Shown here: piece by piece, positions 1 to 5,088 of the stretch
Numbering within the stretch: position 1 is the stretch's first letter
Layout: each line of letters opens with the position of its first letter
From: Chloroflexota bacterium
GTDB taxonomy: Bacteria; Chloroflexota; Anaerolineae; Anaerolineales; Anaerolineaceae
Reading direction: 5' to 3'
DNA length: 5,113 bases
Assembly: GCA_019136175.1 (NCBI GenBank)
Contig: JAGVUS010000179.1
Location: 1 to 5,113 of the forward strand
Program-made: the position numbers and the translations under genes
The notes under the pieces: model-generated
What the model was told of the DNA's origin: nothing
The model's database searches: none
The model's input: only the letters and a program-made list of their open reading frames with translations

Positions 1-472
1 GGCGGGGGTGCATGATTCCAAGCTGATGACCGCGCGCCAGCGGGAGCGCTGGGCGGATGTGATTCGGGCTGCTGTGCAGGACTGGGCGGTGGGGATGGCA
101 TCCGCGGCGGAGATTGACGCACTGGGGATCCTGCCCGCCACCCGCCTGGCAATGCAGCGCGCCCTGGAGCAGCTCCGCACCCCGCCCGATCACCTGTTGA
201 TTGATGCCCTGCGGCTGCCTGATGTACCCGCTCCGCAGACCGCCCTGGTCCACGGCGACCGGCTCTGCCTGTCAATTGCGGCGGCATCGGTGCTGGCAAA
301 AACCGCCCGCGATGCCTGCATGGCAGCCCTCGACGCCAGCCTGCCCGGCTATGGGATGGGCAGGCATAAAGGCTATGGCACCGCCCTGCACCGCGCCGCG
401 CTGGAGCAGCTGGGCGCTTCGCCGGAACACCGCCGCAGCTTTGCCCCGCTGAAACGCCTGCCCACCCGCTGA
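1..472 (+). CDS. rnhB: Ribonuclease HII, 3' part (5' end outside window)
   Basis: Ribonuclease HII cleaves the RNA strand of RNA-DNA hybrids and starts removal of single ribonucleotides misincorporated into DNA; it is a cytoplasmic, metal-dependent enzyme. The reading frame is open from base 2, so the gene begins upstream and about 40 N-terminal residues are missing, including the family's first Asp-Glu catalytic pair. Visible family landmarks, in order: the DSK motif (bases 14-22), the LLID aspartate (203-205, equivalent to E. coli D108), the HGD aspartate (257-259, equivalent to D126, with the same 18-residue spacing), the SIAAASVLAK helix with RD, HKGYGT (365-382), and a C-terminal HRRSFAPLKR tail. 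The usual glycine after the first of these aspartates is alanine here. The GTG at base 8 is an internal valine, not a start. No defect is visible and the family assignment is very secure. Confidence 0.95.
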   Translation, partial: AGVHDSKLMTARQRERWADVIRAAVQDWAVGMASAAEIDALGILPATRLAMQRALEQLRTPPDHLLIDALRLPDVPAPQTALVHGDRLCLSIAAASVLAKTARDACMAALDASLPGYGMGRHKGYGTALHRAALEQLGASPEHRRSFAPLKRLPTR

Positions 473-520
473 TCCATCCGCCGGGGGGCGCAAACCGGAT
501 TGGATCTGCACAATGTTTTT
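471..520 (+). terminator. Possible weak terminator after rnhB
   Basis: An imperfect hairpin starts in the rnhB stop codon. GATCCATCCG (471-480) pairs with CGGATTGGATC (496-506) over ten base pairs with one bulged T, around a 15-base loop. A T5 run (516-520) follows, but 10 bases beyond the stem, so this is not a textbook intrinsic terminator. The new promoter downstream fits transcription ending in this area. The hairpin is seen in the sequence; its function is inferred. Confidence 0.35.
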
Positions 521-616
521 CCGGCAGCCAACGGGGGATTCCTGCCTGCCCTGCCAGCAAATCCCCGCTTTCATGATCGCAAAAACCAAAACAATTCTTA
601 ATTTAGCCTAAACTCA

Positions 617-647
617 TTGCAACTTCCGGGGGAAAAGAGCGTATGAT
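617..647 (+). promoter_or_regulatory. Predicted sigma70-type promoter of the toastrack gene
   Basis: A TTGCAA hexamer (617-622) lies 19 bases before TATGAT (642-647); each matches the consensus at five of six positions. The spacer is two bases longer than ideal. Transcription would start near 654, giving a leader of about 40 bases. The dnaA promoter in this window uses the same TTGCAA -35 hexamer. Predicted by eye only. Confidence 0.5.
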
Positions 648-684
648 ATAAAGGTGTGCGCATCCCGCGGCACAATGAACATGC

Positions 685-690
685 AAGGAG
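685..690 (+). promoter_or_regulatory. Ribosome binding site of the toastrack gene
   Basis: AAGGAG lies 4 bases before ATG 695 and 7 bases before the adjacent in-frame ATG 698. It rules against the in-frame GTG at 656, which falls at the predicted transcription start. Spacing slightly favours ATG 698, which would shorten the protein by one residue. Confidence 0.7.
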
Positions 691-694
691 TAGT

Positions 695-1636
695 ATGATG
701 GAATCCAAACAACCGTATCTCTGGCCCCTGATCCTGATCATCATCGGGTTGGATATGCTGTTCACCCGGCGTTCGCCGTGGATGGGCGGTGTGATTGCCC
801 TGCTGGCAGTTGGTCTGATCGCCTTCTTGTTGGTCGGCGCGCCGGCACTGGGACTGAAAACCACCCCCAATATCATCACCGAGCGCTTCACCGAGCCCAT
901 CGGTTCCGCAGAATCGGCAACTGTGGACCTGGATCTCTCGCTCTATGCCACCACCATCCAGCCGCTGGCAAATTCCACCGACCTGGTGGATGCCAGCCTG
1001 ACCCATGCCGGGCAGGTGACTTTCTCGGCTGCCGGTGAAAAGAACAAGACCATCTCGCTGGGCTACCAGCATCCCGACATGACCTTCTCCATCACGCCGG
1101 ATGCCCGCTGGGACATTGGTCTCACCCCCGACCTCCCGCTGGATTTGAAGCTGGACGGCGGCTCCGGGTCGGTCACTGCCAACCTTGCCGGGTTGAACCT
1201 CTCCAATTTCTGGATGGATGTTGGCTCCGGGGCAGTCCGGCTGACGCTGCCCGCCGCGCCCGAAGCCTACCAGGCGGGGGTGGTTGGCGGCTCCGGCAGC
1301 CTGCACCTGTCCCTGGAGGACGGCGCTGAGGCGGATTTGAGCTTGGAAACCCACTCCGGCAGCGTGGAGCTGCGCGTGGGGCAGGATGCCAGCCTGCAGA
1401 TTGTCGCCAGCACCGGCTCGGGCAGTGTGCGGTTCCTCCTGCCGGAGGACGCCGGGGTGCGCTTTGAGGTGGTGGAAAGCGGCTCGGGTTCGGTGAGTGT
1501 GTCAAACCGCTTTGAGAAAATCAGCGGCAGCGAGGCAAAGGAAGGCGTATGGCAGACCGCCGGGTGGGAGACCGCCGCCCGCCGCATTCATATCATCATC
1601 GAGGATCAAGGTTCGGGCAGCATTACAGTGCGTTAG
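695..1636 (+). CDS. LiaF-like membrane protein with toastrack/DUF4097-type beta-solenoid domain
   Basis: A 313-residue predicted membrane-anchored protein of unknown function. Residues 8-23 (YLWPLILIIIGLDMLF) and about 29-54 form two hydrophobic helices, the arrangement of the LiaI/LiaF-like (DUF5668) membrane region. Residues about 60-150 (ITERFTEPIGSAESATVDLDL onward) resemble the toastrack N-terminal domain (DUF2154-type). The rest is beta-strand rich and built on a repeated GSGS turn at residues 156, 177, 199, 220 (SGS only), 241, 263 and 306, typical of DUF4097-like single-stranded beta-helices. LiaF relatives in Firmicutes sense or modulate envelope-stress signalling, but no histidine kinase or response regulator lies beside this gene, so that role is not supported here. 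It appears monocistronic: own promoter and RBS upstream, strong hairpin 18 bases after the stop. Family assignment is fairly secure; cellular role and topology are open. Confidence 0.85.
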   Translation: MMESKQPYLWPLILIIIGLDMLFTRRSPWMGGVIALLAVGLIAFLLVGAPALGLKTTPNIITERFTEPIGSAESATVDLDLSLYATTIQPLANSTDLVDASLTHAGQVTFSAAGEKNKTISLGYQHPDMTFSITPDARWDIGLTPDLPLDLKLDGGSGSVTANLAGLNLSNFWMDVGSGAVRLTLPAAPEAYQAGVVGGSGSLHLSLEDGAEADLSLETHSGSVELRVGQDASLQIVASTGSGSVRFLLPEDAGVRFEVVESGSGSVSVSNRFEKISGSEAKEGVWQTAGWETAARRIHIIIEDQGSGSITVR

Positions 1637-1654
1637 GTTTTGCGGCTGCCTTTC

Positions 1655-1690
1655 CCCCACGGCAGGCAACATGCCTGCCGTGGGGTGGTT
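1655..1690 (+). terminator. Hairpin between convergent genes, likely shared terminator
   Basis: CCCCACGGCAGGCA (1655-1668) and TGCCTGCCGTGGGG (1672-1685) form a perfect 14-bp stem with a 3-base ACA loop. On the + strand the stem is followed by TGGTTTAA, a poor T run; on the - strand by GGAAAGG, with none. It occupies most of the 77 bases between the toastrack stop (1636) and the permease stop (1714), the usual place for a terminator serving both genes. The stem is strong; efficiency in either direction cannot be judged from the T content. Confidence 0.7.
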
Positions 1691-1713
1691 TAAGCAGGGG
1701 AACAGGCTGGAGG

Positions 1714-3258
1714 CTACAACACCAGCGCAGCGATGGCAACAATCGCCACAGGGACCAGCCCATACACCAGGATTTTACCCATCACGACCGATTCGTTATC
1801 CCCCAGCCCCACGGTGGAACAGCCAACAATCACCTTGGCAGGCGCCATCACGCTGCCCAGCGAGCCGCCTGCCGTCTGCGCGCCGAGGATGAGCGGAACC
1901 GGCAGCCCCAGCAGCTCGGCGGTGCGCATTTGCAGCACGGCAAACAGGACGTTGGCATTGTTGTTGCTGCCGGTGATGAACGCCCCCAGTGCGCCGATGA
2001 AAGGCGCCACAGCCGGGTAGAGCGCCGCCCCAAAGCTGGCACTCAAGCCCTCCGCCAGCAGGTTGGTCATGCCGGAGTGCGACATGATCACTGCCATGCC
2101 GACCATTGCCAGGATCCCCAGCGAGGAATTGACCGCCCCGCGCGTCATCTTGTTCAGGATTCTGCCCGCCGCACCCGGCTTGTACAGCCCGGCGCGCTTA
2201 TAGATGAAGTAGGAAATGACCGACGAGTACAGCAGGATCGCCCCCGGATGCCCGAAGATGTTGATGCTCCTGCCGGGTTCCGCCGGGGTGGTGTAGCCGT
2301 GGGCGGTGACCAGTTCGGGGAATTGCAGTGTGAACTGGACCGAATCCGCCAGCCGGTTGACTGCCGGGATGAGGTTGATGGCAAATGCCAGCACCACCAG
2401 GATGATGTAACCGGAGAGCGCCAGGGCGGTTTCCTTGAAGGTGTGACCGTTCCCCGCCCGCAGGCTGGGGTTGCCGCGGTACCAGGGCAGGCGCGCCACG
2501 CCCACGCCCACAATCAGCCCCACCATGGCAGCGCCGGTTGCGCCCAGCGTCCACAGGTGGTGGGTGGCAAGCCAGTACTGCACGGCGCCCATCACCGCAC
2601 TGAGGAACAGGACGGCAGGCAGGGTGCGGAACAAGCCCTTCCAGCCGGAGGCAACCAGCGCCACGATGGCGCCGCAGCCAATGCAGGAAATGCCCAAAAA
2701 GAGGGCGGAATCCGGTGCCAGCAATTCCCCCGGCAGCCCGGTGACCGCCATCAGGGTCTGGAAGGAGGTGGCAAGCGAGCCAAAATTGACCGCCCAGCCA
2801 TGCCCAATGCACGCCATGATGACCGCCTGGACGGGATGGAAACCCAGCCCAACCAGCAGCGGCGCCGCCACCGCCACCGGCACGCCAAACCCGCCCATCC
2901 CCTGCAGGAAGGAGGCGAAAAGCCAGCCAAGCAGCAAGCCCTGCACGGTTTTGTCGGAGGTCAGCGCTGGCAGTGTGCCGCCAATCACCCGCACCGCCCC
3001 GGCTTCATCGGCGGTGTGGAAGAGCAGCAGAGCCGTCCAGATAATGTAGAGAACATCCAGCGAGAGCAGGATGGCTTTTGCCTGGGTGTAGGCAATCAGT
3101 TTGGGGCTGGCGCCAAATACCAGCAGGGCAAGCAGCACCGCCGCCACCCAGCTGACCGCACCGGCTTTGCTGCCACCCCAGTGGAATCCCAGCATCAGCA
3201 CCAGGATCACCAGGACGGGAGCCAGAGCCAGCAGCCAGTGGAGGAGTGTGAGTTGCAT
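1714..3258 (-). CDS. L-lactate permease family transporter
   Basis: A 514-residue polytopic inner-membrane protein of the lactate permease (LctP/LldP, TC 2.A.14) family, which imports L-lactate, D-lactate or glycolate with protons. Family signatures are FASFLQGMGGFGVPVAVAAP (residues 114-133) with LLVGLGF after it, GAFITGSNNNANVLFAVLQ (425-443), and AQTAGGSLGSVMAPAK (460-475) followed by VGCSTVGL. Hydrophobic segments run the whole length, probably 12-14 helices. E. coli LldP has FLEGAAGFG and LTGSDTSSN at the first two motifs, so this is a distinct subgroup and the substrate is unproven. The start at ATG 3258 (MQLTLLHWLL) is chosen because it places the first helix where family members have it. 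An ATG at 3279 and a TTG at 3471 are in frame but add non-hydrophobic, unconserved residues. No Shine-Dalgarno precedes any of them. No lactate dehydrogenase gene is adjacent. The gene diverges from dnaA. Confidence 0.9.
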   Translation of the reverse strand: MQLTLLHWLLALAPVLVILVLMLGFHWGGSKAGAVSWVAAVLLALLVFGASPKLIAYTQAKAILLSLDVLYIIWTALLLFHTADEAGAVRVIGGTLPALTSDKTVQGLLLGWLFASFLQGMGGFGVPVAVAAPLLVGLGFHPVQAVIMACIGHGWAVNFGSLATSFQTLMAVTGLPGELLAPDSALFLGISCIGCGAIVALVASGWKGLFRTLPAVLFLSAVMGAVQYWLATHHLWTLGATGAAMVGLIVGVGVARLPWYRGNPSLRAGNGHTFKETALALSGYIILVVLAFAINLIPAVNRLADSVQFTLQFPELVTAHGYTTPAEPGRSINIFGHPGAILLYSSVISYFIYKRAGLYKPGAAGRILNKMTRGAVNSSLGILAMVGMAVIMSHSGMTNLLAEGLSASFGAALYPAVAPFIGALGAFITGSNNNANVLFAVLQMRTAELLGLPVPLILGAQTAGGSLGSVMAPAKVIVGCSTVGLGDNESVVMGKILVYGLVPVAIVAIAALVL

Positions 3259-3267
3259 CGCGGGGAA

Positions 3268-3273
3268 ATTATA
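3268..3273 (-). promoter_or_regulatory. TATAAT box next to the permease start
   Basis: Read on the minus strand, a perfect TATAAT lies 9 bases before the chosen permease ATG (3258). No good -35 hexamer is seen 16-18 bases further upstream. If used, transcription would begin about 2-4 bases before the ATG, giving an essentially leaderless mRNA, which would match the absence of a Shine-Dalgarno. A second candidate further upstream, TTGTCC (3466-3471) with TATACG (3444-3449), would give a long leader instead. Confidence 0.35.
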
Positions 3274-3394
3274 CTCCATCCGGCGAGATTCCAGATTTGG
3301 TACATGAGTCGCAGACGCGCCGTCCTCCACGCGCGCGGGATTGTTTTGGAATCCATCTCGATATGTGGAACTAAGGGGCTTACTAACCGCCAAC

Positions 3395-3410
3395 CCCCCA
3401 CATGTGGGGG
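3395..3410. repeat. 16-bp perfect palindrome, operator-like
   Basis: CCCCCACATGTGGGGG is a perfect palindrome with no loop. It is flanked by a second, asymmetrically spaced inverted pair, CGCCA (3388-3392) and TGGCG (3416-3420). The lack of a loop and of a T run on either strand argues against a terminator and for a binding site of a dimeric regulator. A half-site-like TATGTGG occurs at 3362-3368. The regulator is unknown; the lactate regulator operators I know (LldR, AATTGGT/ACCAATT type) do not resemble it. Confidence 0.6.
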
Positions 3411-3469
3411 TGGACTGGCGCGCAAAATCGCAAAAGTGCCATGCGTATAACCTGCCAGCCCTGGCGGAC

Positions 3470-3515
3470 AACCTTAAAGAACCCGAATTTCTTTAAGGTT
3501 AATAATCTTAAAGAT
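3470..3515. repeat. CTTAAAG inverted-repeat cluster in an AT-rich island
   Basis: AACCTTAAAGAA (3470-3481) and TTCTTTAAGGTT (3489-3500) form a perfect 12-bp inverted repeat with a 7-base spacer. A third copy of the core sits inside the palindrome ATCTTAAAGAT (3505-3515). The whole stretch is AT-rich within otherwise GC-rich sequence and lies 35-80 bases upstream of the predicted dnaA -35. It may bind a regulator of dnaA or form an easily melted element; nothing in the sequence decides between these. Confidence 0.6.
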
Positions 3516-3549
3516 CGCGGATTTTTTAGGCTGGCGTAGGGTATTCGCC

Positions 3550-3578
3550 TTGCAACCTGGCTGCCTTTTTGCTAGAAT
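3550..3578 (+). promoter_or_regulatory. Predicted dnaA promoter
   Basis: TTGCAA (3550-3555) and TAGAAT (3573-3578) are separated by exactly 17 bases, and each hexamer matches the sigma70 consensus at five of six positions. Transcription would start near 3585, leaving a leader of about 148 bases before the dnaA ATG. This is the best-matching promoter in the window. Confidence 0.65.
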
Positions 3579-3586
3579 CCAATCAT

Positions 3587-3607
3587 CGCCGGGAGGGATA
3601 CCCGGCG
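3587..3607 (+). promoter_or_regulatory. Hairpin at the 5' end of the dnaA leader
   Basis: CGCCGGG (3587-3593) pairs perfectly with CCCGGCG (3601-3607) around the loop AGGGATA. It would lie at the extreme 5' end of a transcript starting near 3585. Such 5' hairpins can protect mRNA from 5'-dependent decay; that role is inferred. Confidence 0.5.
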
Positions 3608-3653
3608 CTCCGTGCCAACCTGCTCGATTGTTGATATTGGCGACAATGGAATT

Positions 3654-3675
3654 CCACTGCAAAAGCAGTGGTTTT
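3654..3675 (+). promoter_or_regulatory. Terminator-like hairpin inside the dnaA leader
   Basis: CCACTGC (3654-3660) pairs perfectly with GCAGTGG (3665-3671) across an AAAA loop and is followed directly by TTTTC. The form is that of a short intrinsic terminator, placed about 70 bases after the predicted dnaA transcription start and 57 bases before the dnaA ATG. It could attenuate dnaA expression or simply be leader structure. With seven stem pairs and four T residues, termination would be partial at most. No clear competing antiterminator pairing was found by eye. Confidence 0.45.
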
Positions 3676-3720
3676 CTGTCCCTTTGTGTTGCCTGTGACC
3701 GGCATGGAATTTTGAGAACG

Positions 3721-3727
3721 AGGAAGG
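3721..3727 (+). promoter_or_regulatory. Ribosome binding site of dnaA
   Basis: AGGAAGG ends 5 bases before the ATG at 3733, a good Shine-Dalgarno position. It supports that ATG over the in-frame upstream ATG at 3646, which has no such site. Confidence 0.7.
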
Positions 3728-3732
3728 TGCGC

Positions 3733-5067
3733 ATGAACGCCGAACAAGCCTGGCAGGTCGCTCTTGACCAACTGCAGCGTGAAATGTCCAAAGCGTCCTA
3801 CGATACCTGGGTGCGCTCCACGGAACTGGTCTCCTGCGAAGGGGATGTGTTCACCGTGGGTGTGCAAAACGCCTTTGCCCGCGACTGGCTGGACACCCGC
3901 CTGACCGGTGCAGTGGAAGAGAAGCTGACCGGCATGCTCCAGCGCCCGCAGACAGTCCAGTTTGTGGTGCTGCACCAGGACGATTCCGATGCGGTGGATG
4001 AACCCGCCAGCCCGGAACGGCAAAGCCCTGTATCGCGCCCGCCTTCCCCGTTTAACAGCCGCTACATGTTTGAAAATTTCGTGGTGGGCAGCAGCAACCG
4101 GCTGGCGCACGCCGCCTGCATGGCAGTGGCGGAATCTCCCGCCCACGCCTACAACCCGCTCTTCCTCTACGGCGGTGTGGGGCTTGGCAAAACCCACCTG
4201 CTGCATGCCATTGGCAGCCAGGCTTATCAGCAGGGCTTGCAGGTGTTGTATGTCTCAGCGGAGGATTTTACCAACGACCTGATCAATGCCATCCGCACCC
4301 ACAACACTATGGCATTCCGCGAGCGCTACCGCTCGATGGACGTCCTGCTGATTGACGACATCCAGTTTATTGCCGGAAAAGAATCCACCCAGGAGGAATT
4401 TTTCCATACCTTTAACACCCTGCACGGGCAGGAAAAGCAGATTGTGATGACCTCCGACCGACCGCCCAAGGCGATGGGTTCGCTGGAGGAACGGCTGCGC
4501 TCCCGCTTTGAGTGGGGTCTGATCGTGGACATCCAGCCGCCCGACCTGGAAACCCGCATTGCCATCCTGCGCTCCAAGGCGGACCGTGCCGGGAGGGATG
4601 TGCCCCAGCCCATCCTGGAGATGATCGCCCAGGCGGTCCAGTCCAACATCCGCGAACTGGAAGGCTCGCTGACCCGCGTGCTGGCATATGCCGACCTGAG
4701 CGGTCTGCCGCTGACCATGGACCTGGTCAAGACCGCCCTGGTGGACCTGCTGCCGCAGCGCCGGGCGGTGGAGCCGCGCCGGGTGGTGGAGATGGTTGCC
4801 AACGCCTTTGGATTGACCAGCGCCGAACTGACCGGGCGCGGCCGCACCCGCGAGGTGGCACTGCCCCGCCAGGTGGCAATGTACCTGCTGCGCGAGGAGG
4901 GCAACGTTTCCCTGCCGCAGATTGGCGAAATGCTGGGCGGGCGCGATCATACCACCGTCATGTATGCCTGCGAGAAGGTGGCGGACATGATGGAACGCGA
5001 CGACCGCCTGCGCCGCCAGGTTGTCCGCATCCGTGAAGAACTATACGGAAGCCGAGCCGGGTTCTAG
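3733..5067 (+). CDS. dnaA: Chromosomal replication initiator protein DnaA
   Basis: A complete 444-residue DnaA, within the usual family length. DnaA-ATP binds DnaA boxes at oriC, melts the origin and helps load the replicative helicase; it also acts as a transcription regulator, often of its own gene. Domain I is about residues 1-80 (MNAEQAWQVAL, then SKASYDTWV). Domain II is a short, poorly conserved Pro/Ser-rich linker of about 30 residues. Domain III is the AAA+ ATPase: Walker A GGVGLGKT (147-154), Walker B VLLIDD (204-209), sensor 1 IVMTSDR (237-243), the arginine-finger motif LRSRF (R258), and sensor 2 NIRELEG (R307). Domain IV binds DNA: it starts near residue 346, with PRQVAMYL and GGRDHTTV (402-409). 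All key residues are intact. ATG 3733 is preferred because it has the AGGAAGG site and the standard family N-terminus; the frame stays open upstream by chance. It has its own promoter and terminator, and no dnaN is visible in the 46 remaining bases. Confidence 0.98.
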   Translation: MNAEQAWQVALDQLQREMSKASYDTWVRSTELVSCEGDVFTVGVQNAFARDWLDTRLTGAVEEKLTGMLQRPQTVQFVVLHQDDSDAVDEPASPERQSPVSRPPSPFNSRYMFENFVVGSSNRLAHAACMAVAESPAHAYNPLFLYGGVGLGKTHLLHAIGSQAYQQGLQVLYVSAEDFTNDLINAIRTHNTMAFRERYRSMDVLLIDDIQFIAGKESTQEEFFHTFNTLHGQEKQIVMTSDRPPKAMGSLEERLRSRFEWGLIVDIQPPDLETRIAILRSKADRAGRDVPQPILEMIAQAVQSNIRELEGSLTRVLAYADLSGLPLTMDLVKTALVDLLPQRRAVEPRRVVEMVANAFGLTSAELTGRGRTREVALPRQVAMYLLREEGNVSLPQIGEMLGGRDHTTVMYACEKVADMMERDDRLRRQVVRIREELYGSRAGF

Positions 5068-5088
5068 GGGAACCCCCGGCATCTTTTT
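5056..5088 (+). terminator. Intrinsic terminator overlapping the dnaA stop
   Basis: GCCGGGTTC (5056-5064) pairs with GAACCCCCGGC (5070-5080) as nine base pairs with a two-base bulge and a TAGGG loop, followed by ATC and a T5 run (5084-5088). The dnaA stop codon TAG (5065-5067) lies in the loop and the last coding codons form the left arm. Hairpin plus T run makes this the most convincing intrinsic terminator in the window. The bases after it (5089-5113) show nothing identifiable. Confidence 0.75.

Larger units (their letters stand above)
473..694. other. Intergenic region between rnhB and the toastrack gene
   Basis: This 222-base gap holds the weak post-rnhB hairpin, a 7-bp inverted repeat GGGGATT/AATCCCC (534-540 and 560-566) with no T run after it, an AT-rich stretch (about 569-620), then a promoter and ribosome binding site for the next gene. 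I see no credible small gene, tRNA or repeat family member here. Confidence 0.6.
3259..3732. other. Divergent permease/dnaA regulatory region
   Basis: These 474 bases separate the permease start from the dnaA start. From left to right they hold a TATAAT box for the permease, a GC-rich part without a convincing gene (3280-3390), a 16-bp palindrome, an AT-rich island with CTTAAAG elements, the dnaA promoter, and a structured dnaA leader of about 150 bases. No exact TTATCCACA-type DnaA box is present on either strand; the nearest resemblances are TGTGG cores at 3364-3368 and 3403-3407. No short gene with a ribosome binding site was found. Confidence 0.65.

Noticed and set aside
534..566. Inverted repeat GGGGATT/AATCCCC as a terminator or structured RNA
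   Set aside because: It is a 7-bp stem with a 19-base loop and no T run after it; too weak to call.
614..1354. 246-residue open frame on the - strand
   Set aside because: It is antisense to the toastrack gene, has no recognisable domain and no start signal, and crosses that gene's promoter.
1549..3450. 633-residue open frame on the + strand
   Set aside because: It lies antisense to the permease, whose signature motifs are unmistakable. Its translation is rich in His, Gln and Arg with no domain, as expected from the complement of a GC-rich membrane-protein gene.
3304..3450. 48-codon open frame on the + strand starting at ATG 3304
   Set aside because: It has no ribosome binding site, no recognisable motif, and is Arg/Cys-rich as random GC-rich sequence would be; it runs through the palindrome.
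3259..3471. N-terminal extension of the permease to TTG 3471 or ATG 3279
   Set aside because: The added residues are not hydrophobic, resemble nothing in the family, run through the palindrome and TATAAT box, and have no ribosome binding site.
3550..3732. N-terminal extension of dnaA
   Set aside because: The frame happens to stay open, but the extension covers the predicted promoter and leader hairpins, and the ATG at 3733 has a good Shine-Dalgarno and the standard DnaA N-terminus.
4255..4950. 231-residue open frame on the - strand
   Set aside because: It is antisense to conserved dnaA domains III and IV; its composition is that of a shadow frame.
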